Positions 24,953-37,100 of a DNA stretch of 64,000 nt are shown here, piece by piece. The stretch is taken from contig CM076197.1 in NCBI GenBank assembly GCA_038277395.1, positions 72,883,348-72,947,347 of the forward strand, given 5' to 3'. Both the position numbers and the translations under genes were made by a program. Below the pieces are notes generated by a model. It made no database searches. It was not told the origin of the DNA and worked only from the letters and a program-made list of their open reading frames with translations. The stretch comes from Dryocosmus kuriphilus (lineage: Eukaryota > Arthropoda > Insecta > Hymenoptera > Cynipidae). How positions within the stretch are numbered: position 1 is the first letter of the stretch; every line of letters starts with the position of its first letter.

Positions 24953-25691
24953 AATCAGTATTATCTTATATTGTGATAAAATGGTCACAAATTGCGAGAT
25001 AAATTACATAATGGAACACATATTTACACTAGATATTCATGATAAATAAATTGAAAATCTGCTCCTCTCATGAAATTTTAAGTTGCAAAAATTCATAAAG
25101 TGTGGTCGAGATAGAAGCGTCGGATTATAATGGCATTGTGCTTTAATAATCACCCATGCAGTAATCCTTTATTATGGAACGGCGAATTATATTAGCATAA
25201 AAACATGATTATGGTGTTGCGTTGGAGGCCGCAAAACGTAATATTCTCTAATACTTTGGCCCTTTGGCACGTAACAAAACCTATTTCGTGTTACTCGATG
25301 GAGATAATTTGCATTTTGTTTATTGGGAAACTTAGGTCCTACAAATTTCTAAAATTTTAAGGACAATGAGAATTAAACTTTCCTCATTTTTTATTTTGTT
25401 TTTACTTTAGGGTATACCGGGACAAGGTTACCGGGACAAAGTTTTTAATGTAAATAAATCTTTTAGTTATTTAATACTTCTTTCAATTCTCTTGCTTTAA
25501 ATAACTCATTCTTATTCTTTATTTAAACAACTCAGTTTTATACGAGCAATGCCAAGCTTCCCTTAATATTGAAAAGTAACTGTTTTATCTCGGAAAAATA
25601 GGAAGCATGAAAAAAAAGTAAGAATCATTGTAAAAATTAATGGAAAGAAATGCTGAGACAAGGGTTAACCACTCGAAATTTTGATGTACAC
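24953..25691. other. AT-rich stretch, no gene seen
   Basis: Nothing was recognised apart from a short direct repeat ACCGGGACAA at about 25425-25440. Confidence 0.25.
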
Positions 25692-25850
25692 AAGAATTCA
25701 AGAAAATTCAAATGACTTCAAAAGACTTCAAAAGACTTCAACAGATTTCAGCAGACATCAAAAGACATCAAAGACTGAAAAAGACTTCAAATACTTCGAA
25801 GGAACTCAAAAGACTTTTACAGACTTCAAAGACTTCAAAATGTTTTAAAC
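25692..25850. repeat. 10-bp minisatellite, unit GACTTCAAAA
   Basis: About 15 variants of GACTTCAAAA run in phase. The array is introduced by TTTTGATGTACACAAGA and followed by a non-repeated block. A second island with the same leader phrase begins at 26896. The 10-bp period matches one helical turn. Confidence 0.85.
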
Positions 25851-26895
25851 AAGTTTCGAGACAAATTTAAAAGGGTTCCACATGTGACTTGACATTGAAA
25901 AATTGGGGTCTCTTTTAGATGCTAAACCAAAGGGTAAGTAAAAAAGACTTTAGACTGAGCTTTTACAAGCCAAGGTTTAAAAAAAAAAATTCTTAAAAAA
26001 TCAATAACTGAGGTATTTTTAAATACTATCACCAGAAAAGAGTCATCAAAAAACCGGGATAGACAAGTCCTTCACACAGTGAAATTTGGTTAAAGTTACA
26101 GCATGATATTTCTTTGAATAATACTATGATAAAGTATTTACATTCGAGCTTACATTAAAGTAATTTTTAATAAAGCTCCAGGTAAATCTAGAAAATTAAT
26201 TTGTGTTTGCTTATAAATAAGCAATTAACATATAATAACTAAAATGTTTAAATGTCTGTCTCTGGTGTCTTAAGTTCGGTCTATAGCATTTATATTTCAT
26301 GACAAAACCCCAAGAAACTATTTTAAAAAATTTAAAAAAAATGTAAAAACATTAAATTTATTTGATTAATTGCTCGTAATTTGAGAAATCTGTAAATTGT
26401 GCACCATATGATTTGAAAACTACCCGAATTTTTATAAATATCATTCAACTAAAAAGTAAATCGAAAAATCTAGGAGGTTCTAACCTAATCGAATAGAACA
26501 CGTACGGGAACATGAATAAACTTCGAATTACTTTAAAACTTTTTTATCTTTTTTGTACATATTTTAAAAATAACTTGAAGGCTGTTATCCACCAATCTGT
26601 GAAATGTCTTATCCATTATCTTTCTAGCGTGTTGAGAATTAACCTCCACTTTCAAGATGATTCTTGATCTTTCAAATTGGTATTTTTCTTCTATTTTGAG
26701 TTGAAATGATTGATCTCTCAAAACCTGAATAAATGAAAAGAAAGACATTTTTCAGTAAAAATTATTACTAATTTTTATTAGTTGCATTTATCTCAAGCAG
26801 TTTTCTCAAGTCGAAGAATGAGCATTGTAAAAATGATTGATAAAATCGAAGAAAATATTCCCATTGCGTGAGGTTAGTTGCTAGAAATTTTGATG

Positions 26896-27080
26896 CACAC
26901 AAGACTTCAAGATTCAAAGAATTCAAAGACTTCAAAAGACCTCAAAAGTTTTCAAAAGAATTTAAAAGACTTCAACAGAATTCAAAGACTTTAAGAGAAT
27001 TCAAATGACTTCAAAAGACTTCAACAGACTTCATCAGACTTCAAAAGACTTCGAAGGAACGCAAAATACTTCAGAAGCAG
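26896..27080. repeat. Second GACTTCAAAA minisatellite island
   Basis: Same 10-bp unit and same introducing phrase (TTTTGATGCACACAAGA) as the island 1.2 kb upstream. This points to duplication of leader plus array and not to independent slippage. Confidence 0.85.
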
Positions 27081-29315
27081 TACACGTGAACTTTTCAGTG
27101 GTTAAGCCCTCGTTCCGTTCATAAATATATGTGAAATCTTTAATTGATTTTATGGTTATATTATAAAAGTTGCAAGTTTGACTCGAGATTATAGTCTGTT
27201 GTAAGGATGCGTACTTGAAACAAAAGAATATAACATGCTTCATCGATTCTTTTTTTGTTTTGTTAGTTTAAGTCAAAGAGTGCTACTGATTATCAGTGAT
27301 CACTTTGGACTTTTTGGACTCGAAGTCAAGTTGGACAACGCCATTAGTTGAGGGTGATTTCGATAATGTCCAAAATCGAAGCAAAGTGCTGTCTTCTTGG
27401 GGTACCTGGTGCCACCCCTTGGATGAGCTTCAGCCGCTAGCGTGGCAAGCCAACCCGGCAAAAGCGATTAATTACTTTGAGCAATTTGCTCACCAACTCC
27501 ACTCAGCTCGTAGACCAACACTATTCTCATTTCTCTGTCCAGGCCACCCTCTCTGTCCATCCGTCGGACCGCCTGTCCGTTTGGCGCACACTTACAGCGC
27601 GAAATATACACACACTTGACCGTGGAAGCCAACACGTTTTAATGCACGCATACATGAAAGATGTCAGGTACTGCATGCATATATATATCTCTCGTCGTTC
27701 AACGAAGGTACAGAGTGACTTCCTGTAACGCTATATACATCCACCGAACATCCGTGTCGTCGAAGGGTGGAAAGGGATAGTTTCCGTCGACCGACGGTAT
27801 TTTCCACCTGAGTGCCATACCGGGTGGAACATTCCTGTCCTAGCGAACGCTTTAGCATGTAATCGCTTGATTAGGGACAAGGACTTTCGATTGCAGACTC
27901 TATTCGCGTCAGAGCTTTTTCGCCAAGAAATTGGACAATTAGATTCTACAGTTGGATGGGATTCAGAATGATCGAGAATATCTCGATTCTCCAGTTTGAA
28001 TTATTATATTTTTTAAGATCTGCATAAAAAGATGACAGGATAGTTGCATGGATTTCAGATTATATATATCTTAAATACTGCAAGGGAGATTGGCCATCAG
28101 TGGGTCGGGTACTTCTTCAAGTCGTAAGTATACGTAAAGGCGAAATTCATGCATTTACATATATACGTCAATATTAAGGTTTTACACTTAAGAGCATAAT
28201 AAAAATGTGATGGAAAGAATTTTCTATAGTTGAAAATATAAACTTAATGTTTTTCTGACACCATAAGTTGTCTACATTTTTAACGTCACTTGGTATCCGT
28301 GGGTCGCGCCTTTTAAAAATACACTTTAATAGCTTTAACCCCAAATTTTTTTTACACATTATGAGCAATGTTATTTTTTTACAAAATTATACGAAGAAAA
28401 AGTGGGAAACTTTTGATTTAATTTATAATATTGCAAAATAATTAAATTTGTAGCCAGATTAGGTTTCCTGAGTAAAGGAAAACGAAAATATGATGGTACT
28501 AGGCTGCTCAGCTGTTTTAATCTTTACAAAATATAACCACGCACGTCATCGAAACTTCAGAAAACTAGAAGATAACTTTTTTTTTTACCAAGGCTGCTAC
28601 TTTGATCTAAAAAATCTTATTCGACCCACTTTTTTCAACCCACTGTTAACAAGATGACATTCAAAAGACATCTATTTTTAATAACTTACATATGGAATTC
28701 CAAAATCAAGACGCTTATTTATTTAAAACTATTTAATGAAGGCAAGATACATTTTGTAAGCATGCTCTCAAAAATAGTTTTTTTTTGCTTTTCTCGTTTG
28801 AAAATTGAATTAGATATCTCAATTTTTTGGACATATTGTGACTGTATGATTTGTGTTTATATTCACAATTTAAAACGAGCTACACAAGAAAATATTTTAG
28901 GTATTAAAAAGGACCCAATGTTTAAATATTTTTTTAATGCTTTAGTTCTGGGAAAAAGTTAATAAAAGGTAAGGAAATCCCTGTTCAATCTACTCTGTCA
29001 CCTTGACACGTCTCATACGGAAAAAAGCCAATCAACTCTGGTTGGATTTCTTGGAGCACTAGCTGGCTGGCACCACTACTTCCGGTTTTATAGCCAATCA
29101 GAAATTCCTCATTTTCCCTCATAAAATTCGAAAAATAATAAAATTAAACATACAATTTTCTTAAAACTATTTCAGAAAAGTTTCTTTAAGTAATTGCGTT
29201 CAGCTTTTAGTGCTCTTTTACTTTTACAAGGAAACAAATATTTGAAAATATGAAAAGACCTCAGTGTCACTTATAATTTTCGGAAATTTGGGGAATTACT
29301 GAAAATGAACAAATA
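27081..29315. other. Unassigned; mixed-composition block 27290-27860
   Basis: The block 27290-27860 approaches 50% GC and is open for 107 codons on the plus strand (27296-27619). The peptide has no recognised domain, and a run of CTGTCC-like words suggests untranslated sequence. The remainder is AT-rich. Confidence 0.25.
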
Positions 29316-30642
29316 GGGTAAGGTAACCGAATCTGGATCAGATTTCAGAAACCATAAGATTAAAAATACCTTTATAATCTTAAACTATTTTTTAATGAGG
29401 GAAACCTTAGAGAGGTTCTTGGACATCAAAAATTCAAAATAGGGATTCTCGAAATCAATTTACAAAAGTTTGTGAACCTTCTTGGTAAAGGTATGATTTT
29501 GATCCACATTTGGACCCAGGGTCCAAATATACCAGTTTCAAAAAAGGTTAAATCCTACAAAAATATCAAAAAGAACAAGTTAAAAAATAATTTATAAGAA
29601 TATAACTCGAAAATAAAGTTTTCTATATGAAATATTACTACAGATCCAGTATTGGATCCGGGTCCAAGTATGGATCACTCACACTTTAATGCTGAAAATA
29701 TACTGAAAAAAGCATTATAATAAAATTTAATGATACTTTATCATAAAAGGGTGAATCACTAGCAATTATAAAACATGAATAATTATGAATTATAATACAA
29801 GAAATATTAATATGATCTCAATCTTGAAAAGTATTTCGGAATAAATAAAGGATGATATTGAACTAGAAGTATCTCTCCAATAATTCAGATTAAAGATTTT
29901 CATTATAAAAATACCGTTTGTAAATTCAAGTTTTTTTTTTATAAACAGTAGTTCATAAATATATCAGAAACACAAACTGATTTTTAACAAGAGTTTTTCT
30001 TAGTTAGTGTCCGGAAATATACACGAACGTAAAGCAAATATTCACTAATTTGGAATTATATCTTTTCTAAATTTTTTCATTAATTATTTATAATAAATTA
30101 TCTTTTAGACATTAGGTTATTTCAAATGTTAGTCTGAACTTATTATATATTTTCCATATTTTTGATTAATTTGTTTATAAATTACATTACGTAAGTGGCA
30201 TAAATACATGACATACAAATATTTTGAGCATTAAATCAGATATAAACTTGTAAATATTACAATAAGCACGTTATGAATCACACATATGACATATTTTCAA
30301 AAACTTAAATAATCTTCTGAACGTGCGGAATTTTCTGAACTGCTCTGTAATTTTTATGTTTGTAAAACAACAAGATTATGAAATATTGAAGTATTTGTTA
30401 CTCACTGTATTTTCACGCTATTCAACCACGACGTAAAACGCCAGGGCTGGCAAAATTTATGCAATGAATTATTTTCATGTATAAACACTGCTCTCACCTA
30501 AGATATTTGAATTTTCAATAAAGTATTATTAGTCAATCTACACATATCATCTAAATGCATTCAATAATATCATTAATTCACAACAAAAAGCAGCATTGAT
30601 CCAGATTTGGACCCTGATGCACATTTGCTTCCCTTTCCTAAC
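29316..30642. mobile_element. Possible ~1.3 kb TIR element with GATCCAxATTTGGACCC repeats
   Basis: The left end TAGGGTAAGGTAACCGAATC resembles the inverse of the right end, TAGGAAAGGGAAGCAAATGT, with several mismatches. The phrase GATCCA..TTTGGACCC recurs near both ends (29500-29530, 29645-29672, 30598-30612). The interior is AT-rich and non-coding. The borders are uncertain. Confidence 0.4.
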
Positions 30643-31539
30643 TACCAAAACTGTCAGCTATTTTGAGCAGTAATTTCCAGATGAAAGATTCTCGTTTTCG
30701 ATTTTTAGTTTTCACTAACGTCATGCTATTGTAAAAAAATTTAATGAAATTAATCAAATTACTCAGGTTAATATACCTAAGAACTATAGCATACTTTTTA
30801 AATAGATTGTTCATAAATTATAAAAATTTGACACTTGAAAATTAATTTAAAAAGTCCTTTGTATGTTAGAATAAAATCCTGGTTCAGTTTTTTTTTTTTC
30901 TTATAGAATATTAAACACATAAATGTATATAAAAAAAATATTTTTCTAAAGTGCTAATTAAGTTATTTACTTGATAAAGATTTCCTGTGACAGTATGTAT
31001 TTTAGTAAAATGATTAGTGTTAATAATTCATTTTTGAAATTTTGAAATGCTCATTTTGATCAATCAGTAAAAAATTTTGGTAAATTCACTGTACTAACCG
31101 TTAAAACCATTTAAGTATCTCGAAAGTTAGTTGAAATAATTCATTTCACTAATTTCACTAATTTCAAATAATTTCTTCGTTTTCCGGTAAATATCAGGAA
31201 TTACTTAGGTGCTTCTATAATTTCGGAACTTTTACATCCCTATTCATCATAGACAATATTTTTCAGACCTTACATGCAAGAAAGGGTGCCCAGTTTCAAA
31301 CTTTGTACACAACTGAATTTTTCTTATAGCTTTTCAGTTATTGTAGAATGTTTTAGGTTGTTTAATGTTTTAGCTTCTACTTCATTTTAACAATGGAAAT
31401 CTAATCCAAGGTTAAAATTGCTGTATTGCAAAGTGAAATTACAATATTTGTGTTGTAATTTAAAATCGAATTTAATTAAATTTTTTCTAAAATTTAAAGG
31501 CGCGAAGCTATGTTTGGCTAAGGAAATTAGAATTTTTAA
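30643..31539. other. AT-rich stretch, no gene seen
   Basis: No repeat, RNA or coding signal was recognised. Confidence 0.25.
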
Positions 31540-32504
31540 ATTTTCATCTAAATGAGAAGGTATTAGTTTTATGTGAAAACTGACTTTCGCGGATTTCATG
31601 AAATGTCGACGTTTCATGCCCCCCTGAATCCGAAAAAACATGTTTTACGTTGGTGTCTGTCTGTCTTTGTCGTTGTCGTTGTCGTTGTCGACGCCGTTGT
31701 TGTCGTTGTTGTCGTTGTCGTTGTCGTTGTAGTAGCCTGTGAACACGATAACTTTCGAAGGACTAATCGGATTGAATTGCGCTTTGTCACACTTCTTTAA
31801 AGCGTAAAAATTAAGGACGAGTTCGTTATCCAGACACTTTTGACCAACGGTTATGTTTTTATCCATCAAAAACGGTTTTCACAAAATAAAAAAATCCATT
31901 TTCCGGCTAAAATGTGCGAGATAAAGAAAATATGTATATAACAAAAATTTTTTATCTTAAAAGGATGTACAAATTTTGCAATAACCATTTTTTGATAAAA
32001 TGCACGGTTTTTGTTTTAATCAAAAAACCGTTATTAAAAATCAAAAATTCAAATTTCCTGCCAAACTATGGAGGATAAAAAAAAAGATAGTAAACAAAGC
32101 TGTTCAACTTAAAAGGATCTACAAATTTCGATTTAAATATTTTTTATAAAATGCATGGTTTTGATTTTAACTGAGAAAACGCTATTAAAAAATCAAAAAT
32201 TCAAATTTCCCGCCAAAATATGCAAGATACAAAAGAAATGATGATAAATAAAGTTGTTCAGCTCAAAAAGATCTGCAAATTTGTTCCCAATCATTTTTTT
32301 GAACAGACGCGTCGTTTTTGAGTTATTCGTGAAATATGTTATGAAATATAAAGAAAACCACTTTTCAGCAAAACTATATGAGAAAATATTAACAAGCAGA
32401 ATTGTTCACCTTTGCAAGAGAGAGAGAATGATGAGAATATATTTGTTAAGGGCGATAGAGCCTTAAGTAAAATAATTTCTTTTGTAATTTTTAATTTAAA
32501 GGTT

Positions 32505-32706
32505 CACAGAAAAAACAAAGGGAAAAGGTTTTGCGGGTAATATTCAAGTGGGTTAAGTTGAAACGAAACAAAAGAAGATACAATTTAATTAATATGGTAA
32601 CCAGACCCAATGTTGTAGGCAAATATTACCCATGTGAAGGTAACTTTTGTTGCAGTTAAACTTTACCTTAAAATCAGAGTAAAGATTGCACTTGTTTTTT
32701 TCTGTG
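32505..32706. mobile_element. CACAG-ended MITE, 202 bp, TT target duplication
   Basis: The TIR is CACAGAAAAAACAAAG against the inverted CACAGAAAAAAACAAG. It sits inside copy B, and copy C gives the empty site: AAAGG-TT-TATA uninterrupted at about 59970-59979, with TT duplicated on either side here. Termini starting CAC with a 2-bp duplication fit the EnSpm/CACTA superfamily (inference). A longer relative lies at 46273-46974. Confidence 0.8.
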
Positions 32707-32727
32707 TTTATATGATCCATAAATACC

Positions 32728-32893
32728 GAGCGCGAAGCGCGAGTGCCAACATACGCACGCCCTAGGCGCACTCATTCTTCGCGCGAGGCGCGCTCATACT
32801 TCGGGCGAGGCGCGCTCATACTTCGGGCGAGGCGCGCTCATACTTCGCGCGAAGCGCGCGATGAGAATGTGCCCGCGAAGCGGGCAGATTTTT
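32728..32893. repeat. GC hairpin cluster in copy B
   Basis: Successive palindromes of the form GAGCGCGAAGCGCGAG, CGCGCGAAGCGCGCG and GCCCGCGAAGCGGGC are embedded in otherwise AT-rich sequence. They resemble bacterial REP-type hairpins in shape but occur here inside a dispersed eukaryotic repeat. Confidence 0.85.
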
Positions 32894-32932
32894 TTTACCT
32901 ACTAAAAGCGTTCATTTTATGGTGAATAATTG

Positions 32933-33510
32933 TTTTCACAACACCCCTGCAGAAAGGCCAACTTTCGATGCCTGCATAGCGCTTCGAAAGTGACCAATTT
33001 CAGACCCCTTTACTTTCGCCCCGCTACTTCATCTACTTTCGCCCCTAGGGGTGAAAGTAGATGACGTAGCGGGGAAAGTAAATAGTAGCCTGCATTGCCT
33101 ATTTTTCAAAATGTTCAATATGAACACTTGTATAATATTTGGAAGCTCGACAAATTTTTAGAAGTTTCCAAAATTTCCAGAATTACCAAAAATTTCCAAA
33201 ATTACCAAAAATTTCCAAAATTACCAAAAATTTTCAAAAATTACCAAAATTCTCAAAAATTTTAAAAATTACGAAAATGCTCAAAAATTTCAAAAGTTAT
33301 CAAAATTTTAGAAATTTTTGAAAATTTTGGAAATTTTGAGTATCTTTACAATTCTAAGTAATAAATTACTGCTATCATAAAAACAGATTAAACTTGCACT
33401 CGCTCTGTACTCCTAATGCTTTTCCCTATGAGCCTGGTTACCCCGATTTGAATTTTCCCTTTGCGCGCACTTCCTCTCAAGTCGGATTTTCTGCAGGGGT
33501 GTTGTGAAAA
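32933..33510. mobile_element. 578 bp TIR module, TTTTCACAACACCCCTGCAG ends, copy 1
   Basis: The left end TTTTCACAACACCCCTGCAG is inverted at 33491-33510. The interior contains a palindrome around GCCCCTAGGGG with arms CATCTACTTTC and CCCGCTAC, and a run of ACCAAAAATTTCC units (33165-33300). The same module occurs in the opposite orientation at 60197-60768. No ORF: the Lys/Phe-rich frame at 33139-33321 is the simple repeat. Confidence 0.75.
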
Positions 33511-33521
33511 AAAGTATACGT

Positions 33522-33625
33522 ACCAAGGGGAGAACGCAGTTTCTCGACTTGTGTGATTGCTGCCCTCGCTTCGCTCGGCAGCAAACTTCACACTCGTCGG
33601 AAATCGCTGCCTTTCTCCCCTTGGT
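33522..33625. repeat. 104-bp ACCAAGGGGAGAA-ended inverted-repeat module
   Basis: The ends ACCAAGGGGAGAACGCAG and CTTTCTCCCCTTGGT are inverted, and the middle contains GCCCTCGCTTCGCTCGGC. The reverse complement occurs at 58750-58853 with about 95% identity by eye. Confidence 0.75.
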
Positions 33626-34450
33626 GTGTAATCCACTATTTCAATATAATATTTTATTTTTTCTAGGGTTACTTCTTTTTTCGGACGATTTATGAGGTTA
33701 GTAATAGTTGTCATAGACTATTTGAATCTGTACCAATTATCTTCAAGGAAAATAAATCTTCAAATTTTATCTATTTCTGACGTTGAATTCTGCAGTACAA
33801 ATCCCTTTGCTCGGATACAAAAAGACGAATTTAAGCAGAAAGAATAAAGAAGTGAAATGGAGGTGGAGAGTAAGAACTGGGGTGAGGGTGAGAATTTCAC
33901 CCCCACCAGATACTTACTCTCGTCCTTCGAGTTGCGTACACTTTTCAGTAGGAGAAGATGTGAAAGAACAAGGGAGAAGCTGAGAAGAAGTGGAAGATGA
34001 TCTTTCACTCCCTCGCCTCTTGGAGACGGGAATCACTGTACTGTGACTACAGGGAAAGGAGAAAAGGGTGGTTGGGGTGTTTGGTGCTTCGTTCGCGGAG
34101 CTGGGCGCGACTAACCTCTATCGATCGTAAGAAGGCTTACACACCTACAATTCGCACACTTCTATGGTCTAAAACTCAAAAGCATATAGGGTGACAAGAA
34201 AGCAATTTATTATTTCTTCGTATTAATTTTAATAAATATTTTGTTATAAATAGAACCAATCCTACAATAAGAGATTGTGCGAGCATATATGAAAAGAATG
34301 ATTTGTGAGAATTATAAAAAAAATTTTCTTAACCCCTAAGATATGTTCGTAGTGTTTGCACATTTGGAGGCGAAAAACGTAACAAACTATAAGATTTTTT
34401 TTATAGTTTTTTTTTTCGATAATGAACTAGATAGGGTGTTATTATCAGGT
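33626..34450. other. Unassigned, mixed composition
   Basis: 33780-34200 is richer in GC than average and carries overlapping 65-82 codon frames on both strands without recognised domains. It may be host-derived. Confidence 0.25.
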
Positions 34451-35235
34451 TTAAGGACGTGTGACACTTAGATTGCCCGAAGAAGGCTAAGATCGATACT
34501 TTTTCCACATATTTAAAAATAAAAATTCTAAAAAAGCGGAAAAAAATTGGAGAAAATATTAATTAATGCAAAAGGACCGTGTTCTAGGGACAATAAAAGT
34601 TTATTAAAAACATAATCCATCTGCATTATCAAAGGTCTGCATAATGAAAGTTCCAATCAACATCGCTCTCACAATGGCATAGCGACGGGGTGCGACAAAA
34701 ATTATGTGCAAAAATTATTGTGTATAATGTTCGCTAACGATTTTTGCCTAATTTTCTTCAAGACAGAGGAGTCTTTTACCTCAATACTGCTCCACTGAGA
34801 AAATGACACATTGATTAGAGTTCTACAGCACAGTCGGTATTCCTGGGGATTTATTTATTTATTAAAAATGTTTTTACATTATTTATACTTAAATGGCGTA
34901 TTCAAATGTAGTTTATTGTCCCTTTTTGCTTCTCTGAAAGTTTTAGACCAATATACCATGTATAAAAAAAGTTATGAGGTTTAGATAATTTCTGGAGAAT
35001 TTATTAATTTGCTCCAACATTTGTCCAGTTTTAATTTCGTCGAAAAAAACTTTTTCCGTAAATGCTATTCAAAATAATGTATACAAAAGCAATTTATTGT
35101 CTTATCATGTATTTTTTAAAGTTTCAGTCCGATATTTTAATTACAAGAAAAGTTCCGAGGTTAAAAAAATAAATTGATAAATCCTAAAAATTGAGATCGG
35201 CAATATAGGTATTTTTGTGTGTAACCTGGCCTTAA
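34451..35235. mobile_element. TTAA-flanked TIR element, 785 bp
   Basis: TTAA at both borders, with short inverted ends TTAAGGACGTGTGACAC and TTAAGGCCAGGTTACAC. The interior of the right half (CAGTTTTAATTTCGTCGA, AAGTTTCAGTCCGATATTTT, TTTATTGTCTTATCATG) is homologous to 13113-13412. It is non-coding. Confidence 0.65.
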
Positions 35236-36459
35236 TACCGCCTTAACTCTCGAATTAATACTTATATATGTTATAGCATTAATGTATTCGAGATTTCTAT
35301 AATTCGAAATTGACTAAGAATATTTTAGGTCTGATCCAATGTATTGCTGTCAATGACAGGGTGCCACCGAAAGTGTCAGGAATGTGGTTGCTAAAATTTT
35401 TATCACATTTTAGTACAGTATAATGAAGCAAATTTTATATGAATTAAAGGTATGATATGAGCGAAAGGACAAGTCTTCGAAAAAACTAATTATAATTTCA
35501 ATAGCTCCAACGTTATTAATGATTGTATTTTTAACCGAGAACTAACTTTATCTGTGAAAAGAGTCCCTAAGACTTCATCATACAGAAATAGAAAAAAAAG
35601 AAAAAAATATACACATGCCTATGTTAGTTCATAAATATAGTTTTCTTAAATAAAGAATGTTTGATGATAAATTACTTTCAATAATCTAATCCATAGAAAA
35701 ATTCAACTCTACATCATGCTCATGTGTTTAAAAAGTTCATGCAAAGCATGCATGACTTCTTCAAGAGATATATAGAAGTAGAAGTAGTCTTCACATTTGA
35801 GAAATGGAGCATTGGCGAGTTTCTAGAGTTCAAATGCGGTACATTTATTGGTATATGTTCAAGTAAAGATAAGCTATAAGTAGATAAAAATAAAAGAAAT
35901 AAATAAAAAAATAAAAAAATATAAATAAATAAATAATAAATTATGAATAATAAAATAATAATAATTATTAATATAAATAAAAAATTTCTATACAGTTTAC
36001 ATTTTTCGCCATCATTAATAATATTGCGATTATTTAATTTAAAATTAAATATTTTTTTCCCAAGACCACTCCTTTTGATGTTACAAAACCTGAGTCACGA
36101 AAAAACGAGATTTTTGAGAAAAATTAAAGAATGAACTTTAACTTAATTATCCTTAACATATTTCTTCCTGCCAAGGTGCACATGGAAAACAATGCATTCA
36201 AAGAATTACAGTATTGATATAGAAGCCGCGAGTTCGTCAACGTAAAAAGTAGATTTTACTGTTTAAAACTTTATTTACACATTTTACGTTTTAAAATCGT
36301 AAAAGAGAACGTAAAGATAAAACGTGCCTTATACGGAATTTAGTTTGGTAATAAAATAAAAGAAATTATAATAAAGTACAAAAATTTGAAATATGTAATT
36401 TTTTTTTTCTAAATTTATTTATCTTGTAAGATGTTTTTGTTATCGTAAAAGTTTTTTGA
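35236..36459. other. AT-rich stretch with AATA-rich simple sequence
   Basis: 35885-35975 is an (AAATAA)n/(AATAAT)n low-complexity tract. No gene or other repeat was seen. Confidence 0.4.
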
Positions 36460-37100
36460 TAAAAGTGTTAGAAAATTACAAAAAAATTCTACTATAAATT
36501 ACGCTGTAAACAATTTTTCGGTAAAGTTCCCGAAAATATTTGGGACGCTCATTTCCCAAACATTTTTCGGGAATTTTCCCAAAGATTTTGTAGGGGAAAT
36601 TCCCAAACATTTTTCGGGAATTTCCCCAAAGATTTTGTAAGGAAAATTCCCAAAAAATTTTCAGGAATTTTCCCAAAGATTTTGTAGGGAAAATTCCCAA
36701 AAAGTTTTCGATTAACATTCAACTAGACCAATAGTAATAATCTTTAGTTAAATTATATGTAAAATCAAAGATTTTTTGGGAAAATTCTTAATATATTTTA
36801 GGGATTTTTTAATTCACAAATATGTATGGAATATTCCCTAATTTTTCTGATAAATTCCCGAATGATTTAGAAAATTTCCCAATATATTTTAGGGGATTTT
36901 TTATTCACAAATATGTATAGAATATTTCCTAATTTTTCGGATAAATTCCCGAATGATTTGGGAAAATTCCCTATAAAATTGTAGGTATTGTTCAATTACC
37001 CAAGTTTTTGGTAATTATCCCTAAAATTTTCGGGAAAATCATTTTCCCAAACACAGATGTGGAATATTCCTAAGAAATTTCAGGGAGAATTCCCGAAATT
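36460..37100. repeat. Degenerate ~59-bp tandem repeat of GGGAAAATTCCC palindromes
   Basis: Units such as TTTTCGGGAATTTTCCCAAA followed by GATTTTGTAGGGAAAATTCC repeat three to four times in 36540-36710, and looser copies continue to 37100. Each unit contains self-complementary GGGAATTTTCCC/GGAAAATTCC. The 80-codon minus-strand frame at 36476-36718 is simply this array read through, which explains its repeated peptide. Confidence 0.8.

Larger units (their letters stand above)
31540..32898 (+). mobile_element. GC-hairpin repeat, copy B
   Basis: Same order as copy C: a border resembling CATCTAAATGAGAAGGTATTAG, the TTTCATGAAAT block, the GTTGTC microsatellite, the block ending in GTTTTTGACCAACGG-type sequence, the repeated AAAAAGATCTACAAATT units, and a cluster of GC hairpins (32728-32886). 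The hairpins include a 22-bp tandem unit (CGCGCTCATACTTCGGGCGA) three times and the terminal GCCCGCGAAGCGGGC. A 202-bp CACAG-ended MITE interrupts it at 32505-32706. The open frames at 31573 and 32743 are repeat read-through. Confidence 0.8.

Noticed and set aside
32743..32925. An Arg-rich repetitive ORF in the hairpin cluster
   Set aside because: The frame is produced by the 22-bp hairpin repeat and has no counterpart frame in copies A and C.
36476..36718. An 80-codon protein with internal peptide repeats on the minus strand
   Set aside because: It is the 59-bp DNA tandem array read through; the repetition is explained at the DNA level.
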